Below, piece after piece: positions 33,982 through 42,015 of a stretch of 64,000 bases of DNA. The DNA is from Hymenobacter aerilatus (GTDB lineage: Bacteria; Bacteroidota; Bacteroidia; Cytophagales; Hymenobacteraceae). A program made the translations under genes and the position numbers. The stretch spans positions 2,770,501 to 2,834,500 of the forward strand of contig NZ_CP095053.1 of assembly GCF_022921095.1 (NCBI RefSeq), written 5' to 3'. The notes beneath the pieces are model-generated. The model searched no databases and was not told the DNA's origin. It worked only from the letters and a program-made list of their open reading frames with translations. Each line of letters starts with the position of its first letter. Positions within the stretch are counted from its first letter, which is position 1.

Positions 33982-35406
33982 TTACTCTGCCGGCGCATCC
34001 GCAATTAGCTTTTGGTTGAAATTCAGCAGAAACAGCCGCTCCGAGGCCCGCGTGATGGCCGTGTAGAGCCAGCGCGCGAATTCAGAGTTCACCATATCCT
34101 CTTTCAGGAAACCATGATCGACAAACACGGCTTGCCACTGGCCACCCTGGGCCTTGTGGCAGGTGAGCGCATAAGCAAACTTTACCTGCAAAGCATTTAA
34201 GAACGGGTCTTTGCGCAGGGCAGCCGACTTGTCGCGCTTGGTGGTGAGGTGGGCATAATCCAGGCTCACGGCGTCGTAGAGGGCTTTGTTACGGTCGTTG
34301 GGTAGGGCGGGACTTTCGGTGTGCAGGGTGTCAAGTAACAGCTTCACCTCCTGCTCGGGCTCGTCGGGGTAGTCCACGAAGCGCACGCGGGCATCGGCAA
34401 AGTGAAAGCCGAACTCTTCGGTGCGGCGCACGATTTTGGTGACCTGCACAAAGTCGCCATTGGCCAGAAAGCCCATTTCGGAGTCGTTGGGCAGCCAGAA
34501 GTAGTTGTTGCGCACCACCATCAGGTAGTCGCCCGATTCAATCTCATCTTCGGCCTCAAACAGAATGCGCCGGATGTACTGGTTATACTGGTTGGCGTTT
34601 TTGTTGGAGCGGCAAATAATGGTGGTGTTTTCGTGGCCGAAGTTCTTGTATGCCCAACGCAGACCGTCTTCCAGCTTGTCGCCACCCATCTTGAAAATGT
34701 CGCGGTAGCCGCTGGTAAAGAACTGAATATGCGGCTGTTCCTCGCGCAGCTCTTCGCGCAGGATGGTGGCATTCACCAGAATACCCGACTCCTCGGCCTG
34801 CCGCATCACCTGGCGCAGTTCCACCGAGTCGACGGCGGCGCGGAAGCGGTGGCGCAGCAACTCGGGGTCAAGGGCAGGGCTCAGGAGCTGGCCCACCGGC
34901 GGCAGCTGGGCCGTATCGCCGATGAGCAGCAGGCGGTTGGTAGGCTTCTCGAACACGTAGCCCAGCAAATCATCGAGCAGGCCGTTTTCGCCGAACGCCT
35001 TTTCGTCGGAAATCATGGAGGCCTCGTCCACGATGTAGAGCATGTCGGCGGTGCGGTTGGGCTGGCGCTGGAAGTTGAGGCGCTCGGAAGAAGCACCACC
35101 AGTCTGGCGGTAGATTTTTTTGTGGATGGTGCTGGCCCCTACCCCCGAGTACACGCTCATCACCTTCGCCGCCCGGCCAGTAGGCGCCATCAGAGTGTAT
35201 TTGCGGCCGCGCTGATGCAGCCACTGCACCAGGGCACTTACCACGGTGGTTTTGCCCGTACCGGCGTAGCCGCGCAACACAAACGCTTTGCGGCCAGGCA
35301 GCTCGTCGCGCAGAAACGCATCGAGCTTTTGAAAAAGCAGGGCTTGATCCTGGGTAGGCTCGTAGGGAAAATAGTCGCGGACGGAAGGAATTCTGACGGA
35401 TAGCAT
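33982..35406 (-). CDS. RecD/PIF1-like SF1B DNA helicase
   Basis: A 474-residue ATP-dependent helicase. Motifs in order: I RGYAGTGKTTVVSALVQW, Ia LMAPTGRAAKVMS, II YIVDEASMISDE, III LLIGDTAQLPPVG, IV-V region TIICRSNKNANQYN, and the C-terminal RecD-2A-like YALTCHKAQGGQW and LYTAITRASERLFLLNF. It is typical in length of the short Bacteroidota group annotated as ATP-dependent RecD-like helicase, a single-chain enzyme rather than part of RecBCD. ATG 35406 follows a promoter box by 6 bases, which discards the longer N-terminus. Confidence 0.88.
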   Translation of the reverse strand: MLSVRIPSVRDYFPYEPTQDQALLFQKLDAFLRDELPGRKAFVLRGYAGTGKTTVVSALVQWLHQRGRKYTLMAPTGRAAKVMSVYSGVGASTIHKKIYRQTGGASSERLNFQRQPNRTADMLYIVDEASMISDEKAFGENGLLDDLLGYVFEKPTNRLLLIGDTAQLPPVGQLLSPALDPELLRHRFRAAVDSVELRQVMRQAEESGILVNATILREELREEQPHIQFFTSGYRDIFKMGGDKLEDGLRWAYKNFGHENTTIICRSNKNANQYNQYIRRILFEAEDEIESGDYLMVVRNNYFWLPNDSEMGFLANGDFVQVTKIVRRTEEFGFHFADARVRFVDYPDEPEQEVKLLLDTLHTESPALPNDRNKALYDAVSLDYAHLTTKRDKSAALRKDPFLNALQVKFAYALTCHKAQGGQWQAVFVDHGFLKEDMVNSEFARWLYTAITRASERLFLLNFNQKLIADAPAE

Positions 35407-35412
35407 AGAGTA

Positions 35413-35420
35413 CAAAGATA
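35413..35420 (-). promoter_or_regulatory. TAnnTTTG box 6 bases ahead of helicase gene
   Basis: On the minus strand TATCTTTG (35420-35413) precedes ATG 35406 by six bases (TACTCT). It fixes the start codon and predicts a leaderless or near-leaderless mRNA. Confidence 0.55.
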
Positions 35421-35579
35421 CAACGCTGTTGCTGGCGAAAGGAAGACAACGCCATTGAACCAAACCTTCTGTACTGCCCCATACCCTTGCCTAGCGGCTT
35501 GTCCTCCATACTAGTCGGCGTAACTTGGCAAGCTCAACCACCACCCTACTCACCTGGGCCACGCTACCCTCCGAACCGC

Positions 35580-37085
35580 ATGCAGCAGCCATCGAGAAGA
35601 AAGTTTTTGAAGAACAGCACGGGTATTTTGCTCAGCGCCATGGTGCCGGGGCCTCTCAGGCACTGGAGGCAGGCGCCGGCTGCTACCCTCACGGTACACC
35701 TGAATCAGCCGCTGGGCGAAATATCGCCTCTTATTTATGGTCAGTTTATCGAGCACCTGGGTAGGGCCATCTACGGCGGCATCTACGACGACCGGAAGCA
35801 CCGTTTCCGACCTGATGTGCTGGAAAAAGTACGGGAGCTGAAGCCCCCGCTGCTGCGCTACCCCGGCGGCACCGTCACCAAAATCTACCACTGGAAAGAC
35901 GGCGTGGGCAAGCACCGACCAGTGCGCAAAAACCTGATCTGGGGCGGCCTCGACAACAACCACGTGGGCACGGACGAGTTTATGCAGTACTGCCAGAAGC
36001 TGGGAGCAGCCCCGTTTCTGACTGTGAACATGTCGACGGGCACGGCGGAGGAAGCTGCCGAGTGGGTGGAATACTGCAACGGCACGGGCACCTACTACGC
36101 TACCCAGCGCCAGAAAAATGGTCACGCCGTGCCCTACCGGGTGCAGTATTGGGGCTTGGGCAACGAGGAAGCCGCCCGCGAAGACGCCGGCACCCTGCAG
36201 AACCCGCAGGACTACATCAAAAAGGCGTGGTACTACGCCAAGCTGATGAAGCTGCAAGACTCTTCCATCAAGCTAATTCTGGTGGGCGACAAGCCCGACT
36301 GGAACCAGCAGATCCTGCAAGAGTTGCACCCGATTTGCGACTACCTGTCCTTGCACCTCTACGCCAGTTCCAAGCCCGGCGACCCAGCCTCGCTGTTCGT
36401 CTCCATTGCAGCCATGGAAGCCAGCATCAAAGCCACGGCTGCTCAGATTAAGGCCTACGCGCCGCCTGCTGTGGAGGCGTTTAACAAGTGGTACCGCTTT
36501 CCGCCACGGCAGCAGCCGGTGAAGATTGCCATTGATGAATGGGGTATCTGGGAGTCGGGGGGCCGTGGAGCGTACAACTTGGAAATGGACTACACCTGGA
36601 ATCACGCGCTGGGTGTAGCCGCGTTTCTGAACGTGTTTCAGCGCAATGCAGCCGCTATCGGCCTAGCCACCTGGGCGCAGACCGTGAACGTGCTGGCCCC
36701 CATCATGACCAACGAAACCACCAGCATTTGCCAGACCATCTACTACCCCCTGGCTTTGTACCGCAAGCTGTGCGGCCCTACCAGCGTGGCTGCCACCGTG
36801 GCGGGTGCCGAGCACCTGGACGTGGCTGCCTCGACCGATGGCAACACACTGACGCTGGCTATTGTGCAGCCCAACGGCCAAGCCACCGACATTCGGCTTG
36901 ACGCACCTACCACCGGCACCTGGACAGCCCACGAGCTAACGGCTCCTTCCCTGGACTCGATGAATACGCTGCAAGCGCCCGCCACCAACGTGGTGCGCTA
37001 CCAGCAACGGACGCTTCCCGCTGGCACCACTACGTACACCATAGCCGGACACAGTATTGTTCTGCTACAAGCGTCGCTTCGGTAG
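35580..37085 (+). CDS. GH51 alpha-L-arabinofuranosidase with Tat-type signal
   Basis: A 501-residue enzyme removing terminal arabinofuranose from arabinan or arabinoxylan. The N-terminus MQQPSRRKFLKNSTGILLSA has the twin-Arg motif RRKFLK, so export by Tat is likely. The catalytic domain has IYGQFIEHLGRAIYGGI, LRYPGGTVTKIYHWKDGVG, acid/base Glu196 in YWGLGNEEA and nucleophile Glu320 in IAIDEWGIW, with DYLSLHLYA between. The C-terminal beta domain ends SIVLLQASLR. ATG 35580 is chosen at the Tat signal. It fits the plant-polysaccharide theme shared with the pectate lyase and GH1 genes. Confidence 0.9.
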   Translation: MQQPSRRKFLKNSTGILLSAMVPGPLRHWRQAPAATLTVHLNQPLGEISPLIYGQFIEHLGRAIYGGIYDDRKHRFRPDVLEKVRELKPPLLRYPGGTVTKIYHWKDGVGKHRPVRKNLIWGGLDNNHVGTDEFMQYCQKLGAAPFLTVNMSTGTAEEAAEWVEYCNGTGTYYATQRQKNGHAVPYRVQYWGLGNEEAAREDAGTLQNPQDYIKKAWYYAKLMKLQDSSIKLILVGDKPDWNQQILQELHPICDYLSLHLYASSKPGDPASLFVSIAAMEASIKATAAQIKAYAPPAVEAFNKWYRFPPRQQPVKIAIDEWGIWESGGRGAYNLEMDYTWNHALGVAAFLNVFQRNAAAIGLATWAQTVNVLAPIMTNETTSICQTIYYPLALYRKLCGPTSVAATVAGAEHLDVAASTDGNTLTLAIVQPNGQATDIRLDAPTTGTWTAHELTAPSLDSMNTLQAPATNVVRYQQRTLPAGTTTYTIAGHSIVLLQASLR

Positions 37086-37142
37086 CTAATACCGTATGCT
37101 GTGTATCAGGCATCATGTACTACTCCCATTCCTGGTAAGCGT

Positions 37143-38120
37143 ATGTCTTTTTCTACTTTTGCCTACCCCTGGTCACGCTGCATAGTGCTGGCAATGATGC
37201 TGCTCTCTTCCTGCGCCGGTGTGCGGCAGCAGAGCCAGTCGCTACGCGTGGAAGCGGGGTATTGCGACCCACCAAATCTCGTTGCCGACGACCCGGCTTT
37301 CCTCCCCCTACCCGACATACGGCCCCAACTGCGCGACAGCCTGCTCCCAAAACGGTTTTCGCGGCGCAGCCTGCTGCTGGCCAACGCGGCCGGCGTGTTG
37401 CCGCAGCTGCACGAGTTGGTGCGCCTGGAGCGCGCCACCCCCACCGGCAATGCCCGTAGCGAGCAGTACCAGGCGCAGCAGCAACGCATTCTAACCCGCT
37501 TGCTGCTGCTCTCTACCACCATTGCCAGCGTGGCCGCCGAGCTGGACTGTGAAGGCGAGCGGGCCGACCAAGTGGCCAGCTACCTCACCGAGCACGCCGA
37601 TAAGCGCGAGCAGCGCCTCACAGTGCTTTCCATTGCTATTGGAGCAGCGTCGGGTATTGCTACTACCGTACTGGAGGGGCGCACCGGGCAGTATACTTTC
37701 GGGATTGGAGGCGGCATCGCTACGGCCGCGTTGGGTGTACTCACGCTCACCTCCAACCCCAGTGTGGTATTCACGCATCCGCGCAACATGCTCACCGATA
37801 TCTGGCAGGAAACCAAACAATCCGACACCTACCCGCCGGCCGTGTGGTACGTACTCATGGAGCCCGCTTTCAGCAACCAGGGGCAGTCGTCGCTGGCGCA
37901 CAACGCCCGCCGCCGCTGGCAACACTACGGCCAGTTGGAGCGCCCCGACTCCCGCAAAGGCCGCGCGCAGCAGCAGCTGCTCTTTGGCGGCGGCGGGCGC
38001 TACGATGCCGATGCCCTGCGCCTGCGCGCCGATATGCTCAACGAGCTGCAGGCCTCCGTGCGCCTGATCAATCAGGAGTTGCGCGTTCTGTTGCAGGAGC
38101 TGACCCCGCCCGGGCAGTGA
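37143..38120 (+). CDS. Lipoprotein with two central membrane-like segments, unknown function
   Basis: A 325-residue protein with a lipoprotein signal (CIVLAMMLLSSCAG). A helical N-half (LPQLHELVRLERATPTGNAR, QQQRILTRLLLLSTTIASVA) precedes two Gly/Ala-rich hydrophobic hairpins (LSIAIGAASGIATTVLEG, FGIGGGIATAALGVLTL), then a helical C-half. Glycine zipper-like segments can insert in membranes. I do not recognise a family. It precedes the two-component system but is separated by 170 bases with a promoter. The longer frame from 37101 lacks a signal peptide at its start. Confidence 0.7.
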   Translation: MSFSTFAYPWSRCIVLAMMLLSSCAGVRQQSQSLRVEAGYCDPPNLVADDPAFLPLPDIRPQLRDSLLPKRFSRRSLLLANAAGVLPQLHELVRLERATPTGNARSEQYQAQQQRILTRLLLLSTTIASVAAELDCEGERADQVASYLTEHADKREQRLTVLSIAIGAASGIATTVLEGRTGQYTFGIGGGIATAALGVLTLTSNPSVVFTHPRNMLTDIWQETKQSDTYPPAVWYVLMEPAFSNQGQSSLAHNARRRWQHYGQLERPDSRKGRAQQQLLFGGGGRYDADALRLRADMLNELQASVRLINQELRVLLQELTPPGQ

Positions 38121-38165
38121 GTGGCCACTCGGGAGATGGTAGCAGCGTGCCTACCCCCGGCGCAA

Positions 38166-38183
38166 CTCTAATAGCCTTCTAAT
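38166..38183 (+). promoter_or_regulatory. Response-regulator site, two TTCTAAT-type repeats
   Basis: CTCTAAT (38166-38172) and TTCTAAT (38177-38183) start exactly 11 bases apart, one helical turn. They lie 22 bases ahead of the TAnnTTTG box of the regulator gene. The same unit in a four-fold array precedes the efflux operon. The layout is that of OmpR-family tandem sites; binding is inferred. Confidence 0.6.
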
Positions 38184-38204
38184 GTACGCCTACCCCGTGC
38201 TGCG

Positions 38205-38212
38205 TACCTTTG
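38205..38212 (+). promoter_or_regulatory. TAnnTTTG box of response-regulator gene
   Basis: TACCTTTG at 38205-38212 lies 79 bases before ATG 38292. The -33 position lacks TTG, as expected for an activator-dependent promoter. Confidence 0.55.
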
Positions 38213-38228
38213 CCTAAACTTCATGTGG

Positions 38229-38261
38229 CGGTGATAGTCAGCGCGTTGCTGACTATCACCG
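38229..38261 (+). promoter_or_regulatory. Perfect 14-bp stem in leader of response-regulator mRNA
   Basis: CGGTGATAGTCAGC (38229-38242) pairs with GCTGACTATCACCG (38248-38261) around GCGTT, followed by a T-rich stretch. It lies between the promoter box and the start codon, so it is either an attenuator-like terminator or a DNA operator. Confidence 0.55.
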
Positions 38262-38291
38262 TTCCTTTGTTTGTATCGTTGTAGTTAGCTT

Positions 38292-38969
38292 ATGAAGATT
38301 TTATTGGTAGAAGATGAGTTGAAGGTAGTCACGGTTCTGAAAAAGGGCTTTGAAGAGGAAGAGTACGAGGTTGATGTGGCTTTCGACGGCAAAACGGGCC
38401 ACCTAATGTCGATGAGCAAGCAGTACGACATCATTGTGCTCGATATCAGCCTACCCATCTTCAATGGCTACGAGCTGTGCGAGCTGATTCGCCGGCGCGA
38501 TGTGCACGTGCCCATCCTCATGCTCACGGCCCTGGGCACTACCGACAACAAAGTGGAAGCCCTGAACCTGGGCGCCGACGACTACGTGGTGAAGCCCTTC
38601 GAGTTCAAAGAACTGCTGGCCCGCGTGCGGGCCCTCACCCGCCGGGCCAACCCCAACTACGGCCCTACCGTGCTGCAAGCCGGCGACCTGGAGCTGAACA
38701 CCCTCACCAAGGTAGTGCGGAGCGGCAACACCCAAATCAGCCTCACGGCCCGGGAGTTTTCGTTGCTGGAATTGCTGCTACAGCACAAAAACGAAGTGCT
38801 TTCCCGCACCTACATTGCCGAGCAGGTATGGGCCCTGAATTTTGACACGGGCACCAACGTGGTGGATGTCTACATCAACTACCTGCGCAATAAAATCGAT
38901 AAGCCCTTCAACCGCCGCCTCATTCACACAGTGGTAGGCATGGGCTACAGCCTGCGCGATACTGAATAG
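38292..38969 (+). CDS. OmpR-family response regulator of a metal-efflux locus
   Basis: A 225-residue protein. The receiver domain (1-115) has acidic residues in LLVEDE, phospho-acceptor Asp51 in IIVLDISLP, Thr in LMLTALG and Lys in VVKPFEFKELL. The winged-helix DNA-binding domain (about 130-225) has ISLTAREFSLLELLLQHKNE, NVVDVYINYLRNKID and the end motif LIHTVVGMGYSLRD. The closest functional analogues are CusR/CzcR regulators. The histidine kinase follows by 62 bases and an efflux operon by 1.6 kb. Autoregulation is suggested by the repeats in its promoter. Confidence 0.92.
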   Translation: MKILLVEDELKVVTVLKKGFEEEEYEVDVAFDGKTGHLMSMSKQYDIIVLDISLPIFNGYELCELIRRRDVHVPILMLTALGTTDNKVEALNLGADDYVVKPFEFKELLARVRALTRRANPNYGPTVLQAGDLELNTLTKVVRSGNTQISLTAREFSLLELLLQHKNEVLSRTYIAEQVWALNFDTGTNVVDVYINYLRNKIDKPFNRRLIHTVVGMGYSLRDTE

Positions 38970-38976
38970 TGAAATG

Positions 38977-39014
38977 GTGAAGTGGTGAGTTTATTCACAA
39001 ACTCACCGCTTCAC
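38977..39014. repeat. Short inverted repeat between regulator and kinase genes
   Basis: GTGAAGTGGTGAGTTT (38977-38992) faces AAACTCACCGCTTCAC (38999-39014), one G-T wobble. The GTGGTGAGT segment recurs at the ends of the repeat at 18667-18810. In mRNA it would place a hairpin in the 62-base gap before the kinase. Confidence 0.7.
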
Positions 39015-39031
39015 AACCTCCCTACCTTCCC

Positions 39032-40387
39032 ATGACCATCCGAAATCGACTGGCGCTGCAATTTACCCTACTGGTAGGGCTGCTGTTGGGGGGTGGCCTG
39101 GGCATGGTTTACTACCTTTCTTGGCAAAACACGCGCAAGCTCTACGAGCAGCGCCTGCAAGAGCGCGCCTACACCGCAGCTACCCTCTACCTGGAGGCCG
39201 ACGAGCAAAGCCCGGCCAGTATAGAGCGGGTGCGTAAGCGTTTTCAGCGCAACCTGAACGAGGAAGTTGTTAGCATCTACGACGATGAGAACCGCGTGCG
39301 CTTTGGCACCCAACCCAATGAGGCGTTTACGCCGGCCTTGCTGGCCCAGGTGCGGCGCACCCGCTACGTGCGCCAGCACCACGGCCAGGAGCAATTGGTT
39401 GGGGTGTACTACCACGACAACCAGGGCAATTTCTGCATTATGGTGACGGCCGTAGACCGCTCCGGACAGCAACGGCTGGCGCACCTGCGCCTGGTATCGG
39501 TGGGGGTGCTGCTACTGGGGATGCTGCTGAGCTTTGTGCTGGGGCGGTGGTTTGCGCGCACGGCCCTGGCGCCCATCAGTCAGCTGGTACACCGGGCGCA
39601 GCGCGTGGGTGCGTCTGACTTGCAGCTGAACCTGCCCACGCCGCCGCCCGACGAGCTGGGCGAGCTGTCGGCTACCCTCGACCTGATGCTGCAACGCCTG
39701 AAGCACTCTTTCGAGCAGCAGCAGAGCTTCATCAACAACGCTTCGCACGAGTTGCGCACGCCGCTCACGGCCATGATTGGCGAGCTGGAAATCACTCTGG
39801 CCCGCCCACGCTCGGCCGACGCGTACGCCGACGCGCTTCGCTCGGCCCTCGCCGATGCGCATAAGCTCAAGGAGATTATCAGCCGTCTGCTTCAGTTGGC
39901 ACAGCTTGGGTCAGGCGAGGCCCAGCTACCGGAGGGCGGCACCATCCGCCTCGATGAGGTGCTGTTTGAAGCCTGCGAGGAAGCAACGCTGTTGCAGGAA
40001 GATGACCGGGTGCGCATCACCCTGGGCGACTTGCCCGAAGACGCGGCCCTGCTGACTGTGCCCGGCGACCGGCACCTGTTCCGACTGGCGCTCAGCAACT
40101 TAATCGACAACGCGTGTAAGTTCTCAGAAGGCCCCGTGCTGTGCTCCCTGGCCTACACGCCGGGGCAGGTGACCTTCGCCATTGCGGACAACGGCATTGG
40201 CATTGCGCCGGCCGATTTGCAGCACGTGCGGCAAACGTTTTTCCGGGCGGCCAATGCCCACGGGTTTCGTGGATATGGGGTAGGGCTGGCCCTGGCCGCC
40301 AACATTTTCAGTCTGCACGGCGCCTCGCTGGAAATAGAATCGGAGCTGCACAAAGGCACTACCATGCGCGTGGTGCTGGCGGTGTAG
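39032..40387 (+). CDS. Sensor histidine kinase of the metal-efflux locus
   Basis: A 451-residue inner-membrane kinase. TM1 is at about 9-30 and TM2 at about 152-172, enclosing a 120-residue periplasmic sensor with His and acidic residues (RYVRQHHGQEQ, GVYYHDNQGN). A HAMP domain is followed by the dimerisation helix with phospho-His239 in NNASHELRTPL, and by the ATPase domain with NLIDNACKF (N box), IADNGIGIA (G1) and GYGVGLALAANIF (G2). It should phosphorylate the preceding regulator in response to a metal cation; which metal is not shown. Confidence 0.9.
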   Translation: MTIRNRLALQFTLLVGLLLGGGLGMVYYLSWQNTRKLYEQRLQERAYTAATLYLEADEQSPASIERVRKRFQRNLNEEVVSIYDDENRVRFGTQPNEAFTPALLAQVRRTRYVRQHHGQEQLVGVYYHDNQGNFCIMVTAVDRSGQQRLAHLRLVSVGVLLLGMLLSFVLGRWFARTALAPISQLVHRAQRVGASDLQLNLPTPPPDELGELSATLDLMLQRLKHSFEQQQSFINNASHELRTPLTAMIGELEITLARPRSADAYADALRSALADAHKLKEIISRLLQLAQLGSGEAQLPEGGTIRLDEVLFEACEEATLLQEDDRVRITLGDLPEDAALLTVPGDRHLFRLALSNLIDNACKFSEGPVLCSLAYTPGQVTFAIADNGIGIAPADLQHVRQTFFRAANAHGFRGYGVGLALAANIFSLHGASLEIESELHKGTTMRVVLAV

Positions 40388-40429
40388 AAGGTGGATGGGT
40401 AGGACGTAGAGACGCCTATTTGCATCTCA

Positions 40430-40490
40430 GTGTTGAACCATCGCTGGTTGAACGCCGCAGGCGTCGGACCGGTGCCCGGCAGCGTAACCG
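40430..40490. repeat. Fragment of the GTCCGACGCC repeat family
   Basis: TGGTTGAACGCCGCAGGCGT and GTCGGACC match, in reverse orientation, parts of the larger inverted repeat at 54406-54553 (GGTCCGACGCC and CGTTCAACGG segments). It sits between the kinase stop and the efflux operator. Confidence 0.55.
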
Positions 40491-40513
40491 ATTTTACTTG
40501 CTGGCAGCTCCCA

Positions 40514-40558
40514 CTCTAATCTTATTCTAATACGCTTCTAATAAGCCTGTAATCTTTG
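40514..40558 (+). promoter_or_regulatory. Efflux-operon operator: four TTCTAAT repeats, 11-bp period
   Basis: CTCTAAT (40514), TTCTAAT (40525), TTCTAAT (40536) and CTGTAAT (40547) start exactly 11 bases apart. The last overlaps AATCTTTG (40551-40558), one base off the TAnnTTTG element. The start codon of the czcC-like gene is at 40612. A matching pair of repeats precedes the response-regulator gene, so the operon is the probable target of that system. Confidence 0.68.
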
Positions 40559-40611
40559 CCCTATATATAACAAGTAATTTTGCATTGTCCTTTGGATACC
40601 CTCCCAAGATT

Positions 40612-41928
40612 ATGCGAATACACCTGTTTATAAGCTTTTTAGCAGTTAGCCTACTTGGTATTTTGCCGAGCCACGCACAGGCACCGGCGCTGCCTGGCGC
40701 AGTAGTGGCCCCAGGTGCTACCGACACCCTCGCGCTTACCCTACCCCAGGCCGAAGCGGCTTTTCTGAATACCAACTTTGCGTTGCTGGCAGAGCGGTTC
40801 AATATTCCGGCGGCCCAGGCCGAAGTGGTGCAGGCTCGCCTGTTCGACAACCCGGAAATCTCGCTGGAGCGCAACGTGTTCAACCCCTACAATGGCCGCT
40901 TCTTTGAAGGCAACGAAGATCGGTTTCAGCTGGTAGGCGGCATTGAGCAGTTGATTCAGCTGGGCGGCAAGCGCCGCAAGGCCGTTGACCACGCCCGCAC
41001 GGGGGTAGCCATTGCCGAACTGGAGTTTACCGACCTGGTGCGCACCCTGCGTTACGAGCTGCGCGAAAACTTCGTGACGCTGTACTACCGCCAGCAGACG
41101 CAAGCCATGTATGCCCGGCAGATTGCGGCCCTGCAACAGACGCTCAACATCACCCAGCGCCAGTACCAGCGCGGCAACGTGGCTCTGAAGGAAGTGGTGC
41201 GCCTGAAAACGCAGCTCTTCGAGCTGGAAAGCGAGCTGAAAGACCTGCGCAACGACATCTCCGAAGACCAGGCCGAGCTGAACCTGCTGCTAGGCAGCCG
41301 CCAGCCGCGCTACCTGCGACCCGAGCTGCCCGCCGCAGCCCCCAACAGCCTGCGCTTGAGCACCCTTCCGCTCGACCAGGCCCTGGAAACGGCCCGCGCC
41401 AACCGTCCCGACCTGCAGGCTGCGGCCGCCACTGTGCGCCAGCAGGAGCAGAACGTGCGCCTGCAAAAAAGCCTGGCTGTGCCCGACCTGACCGTAGGCA
41501 CGTTCTACGACCACAACGGCGCCGTGGGCAAGCACTACACCGGCCTTACGGTGGGCATGCCCCTACCCCTATTCAATCGCAACCAGGGCGGCATCAAGCT
41601 GGCCGAGGCTCAGCGTCAGGGAAGCGAGCAGCTGCTTAGTCAGCAGGAGGCCACAGTGGTAAACGAGGTGACGCAGGCCTACCGCAAAGCTCAGGAAGCT
41701 GAGCGCATTTCCGACGCCTTCCCGCCCGAGTACTTCGCCGATGCCGACGAGCTGCTCGACGGTGTGCTGCGCAGCTACCAGCGCAAGGCCATCGGCCTGC
41801 TGGAATTCCTCGATTTTCTGGATTCCTATAAGGACAGCGTCATTCAGCTCAACCAGAGCCGCGCCGAGCGCCTCAACGCCTTCGACAAGCTCAATGAGCA
41901 GCTGGGTCAGCAAGTGTTCAGCTACTAG
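40612..41928 (+). CDS. Outer-membrane factor of heavy-metal efflux, CzcC/CusC-like
   Basis: A 438-residue protein with a signal peptide ending at SHAQAP, forming the TolC-type outer-membrane tunnel of the tripartite pump. Two OEP repeats are visible: LTLPQAEAAFLNTNFALLAE and, later, LPLDQALETARANRPDLQAA, each followed by long coiled helices; the amphipathic strand LTVGTFYDHNG marks the barrel. It starts the operon and lies 87 bases before the adaptor gene. Start ATG 40612 opens the signal peptide. Confidence 0.85.
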   Translation: MRIHLFISFLAVSLLGILPSHAQAPALPGAVVAPGATDTLALTLPQAEAAFLNTNFALLAERFNIPAAQAEVVQARLFDNPEISLERNVFNPYNGRFFEGNEDRFQLVGGIEQLIQLGGKRRKAVDHARTGVAIAELEFTDLVRTLRYELRENFVTLYYRQQTQAMYARQIAALQQTLNITQRQYQRGNVALKEVVRLKTQLFELESELKDLRNDISEDQAELNLLLGSRQPRYLRPELPAAAPNSLRLSTLPLDQALETARANRPDLQAAAATVRQQEQNVRLQKSLAVPDLTVGTFYDHNGAVGKHYTGLTVGMPLPLFNRNQGGIKLAEAQRQGSEQLLSQQEATVVNEVTQAYRKAQEAERISDAFPPEYFADADELLDGVLRSYQRKAIGLLEFLDFLDSYKDSVIQLNQSRAERLNAFDKLNEQLGQQVFSY

Positions 41929-42015
41929 CCCCAACGTGCGCCACCCACGCATAACGGGCTGACTAGCAAAGCCATTTTCTACCCTACCTGCCTTTTTATT
42001 GCTAACTCCCTTCCC

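Noticed and set aside
34402..35403. A 333-codon open frame antisense to the RecD-like helicase gene
   Set aside because: It is a by-product of high GC at third codon positions; it has no recognisable domain, and the helicase on the other strand has all motifs and a promoter.
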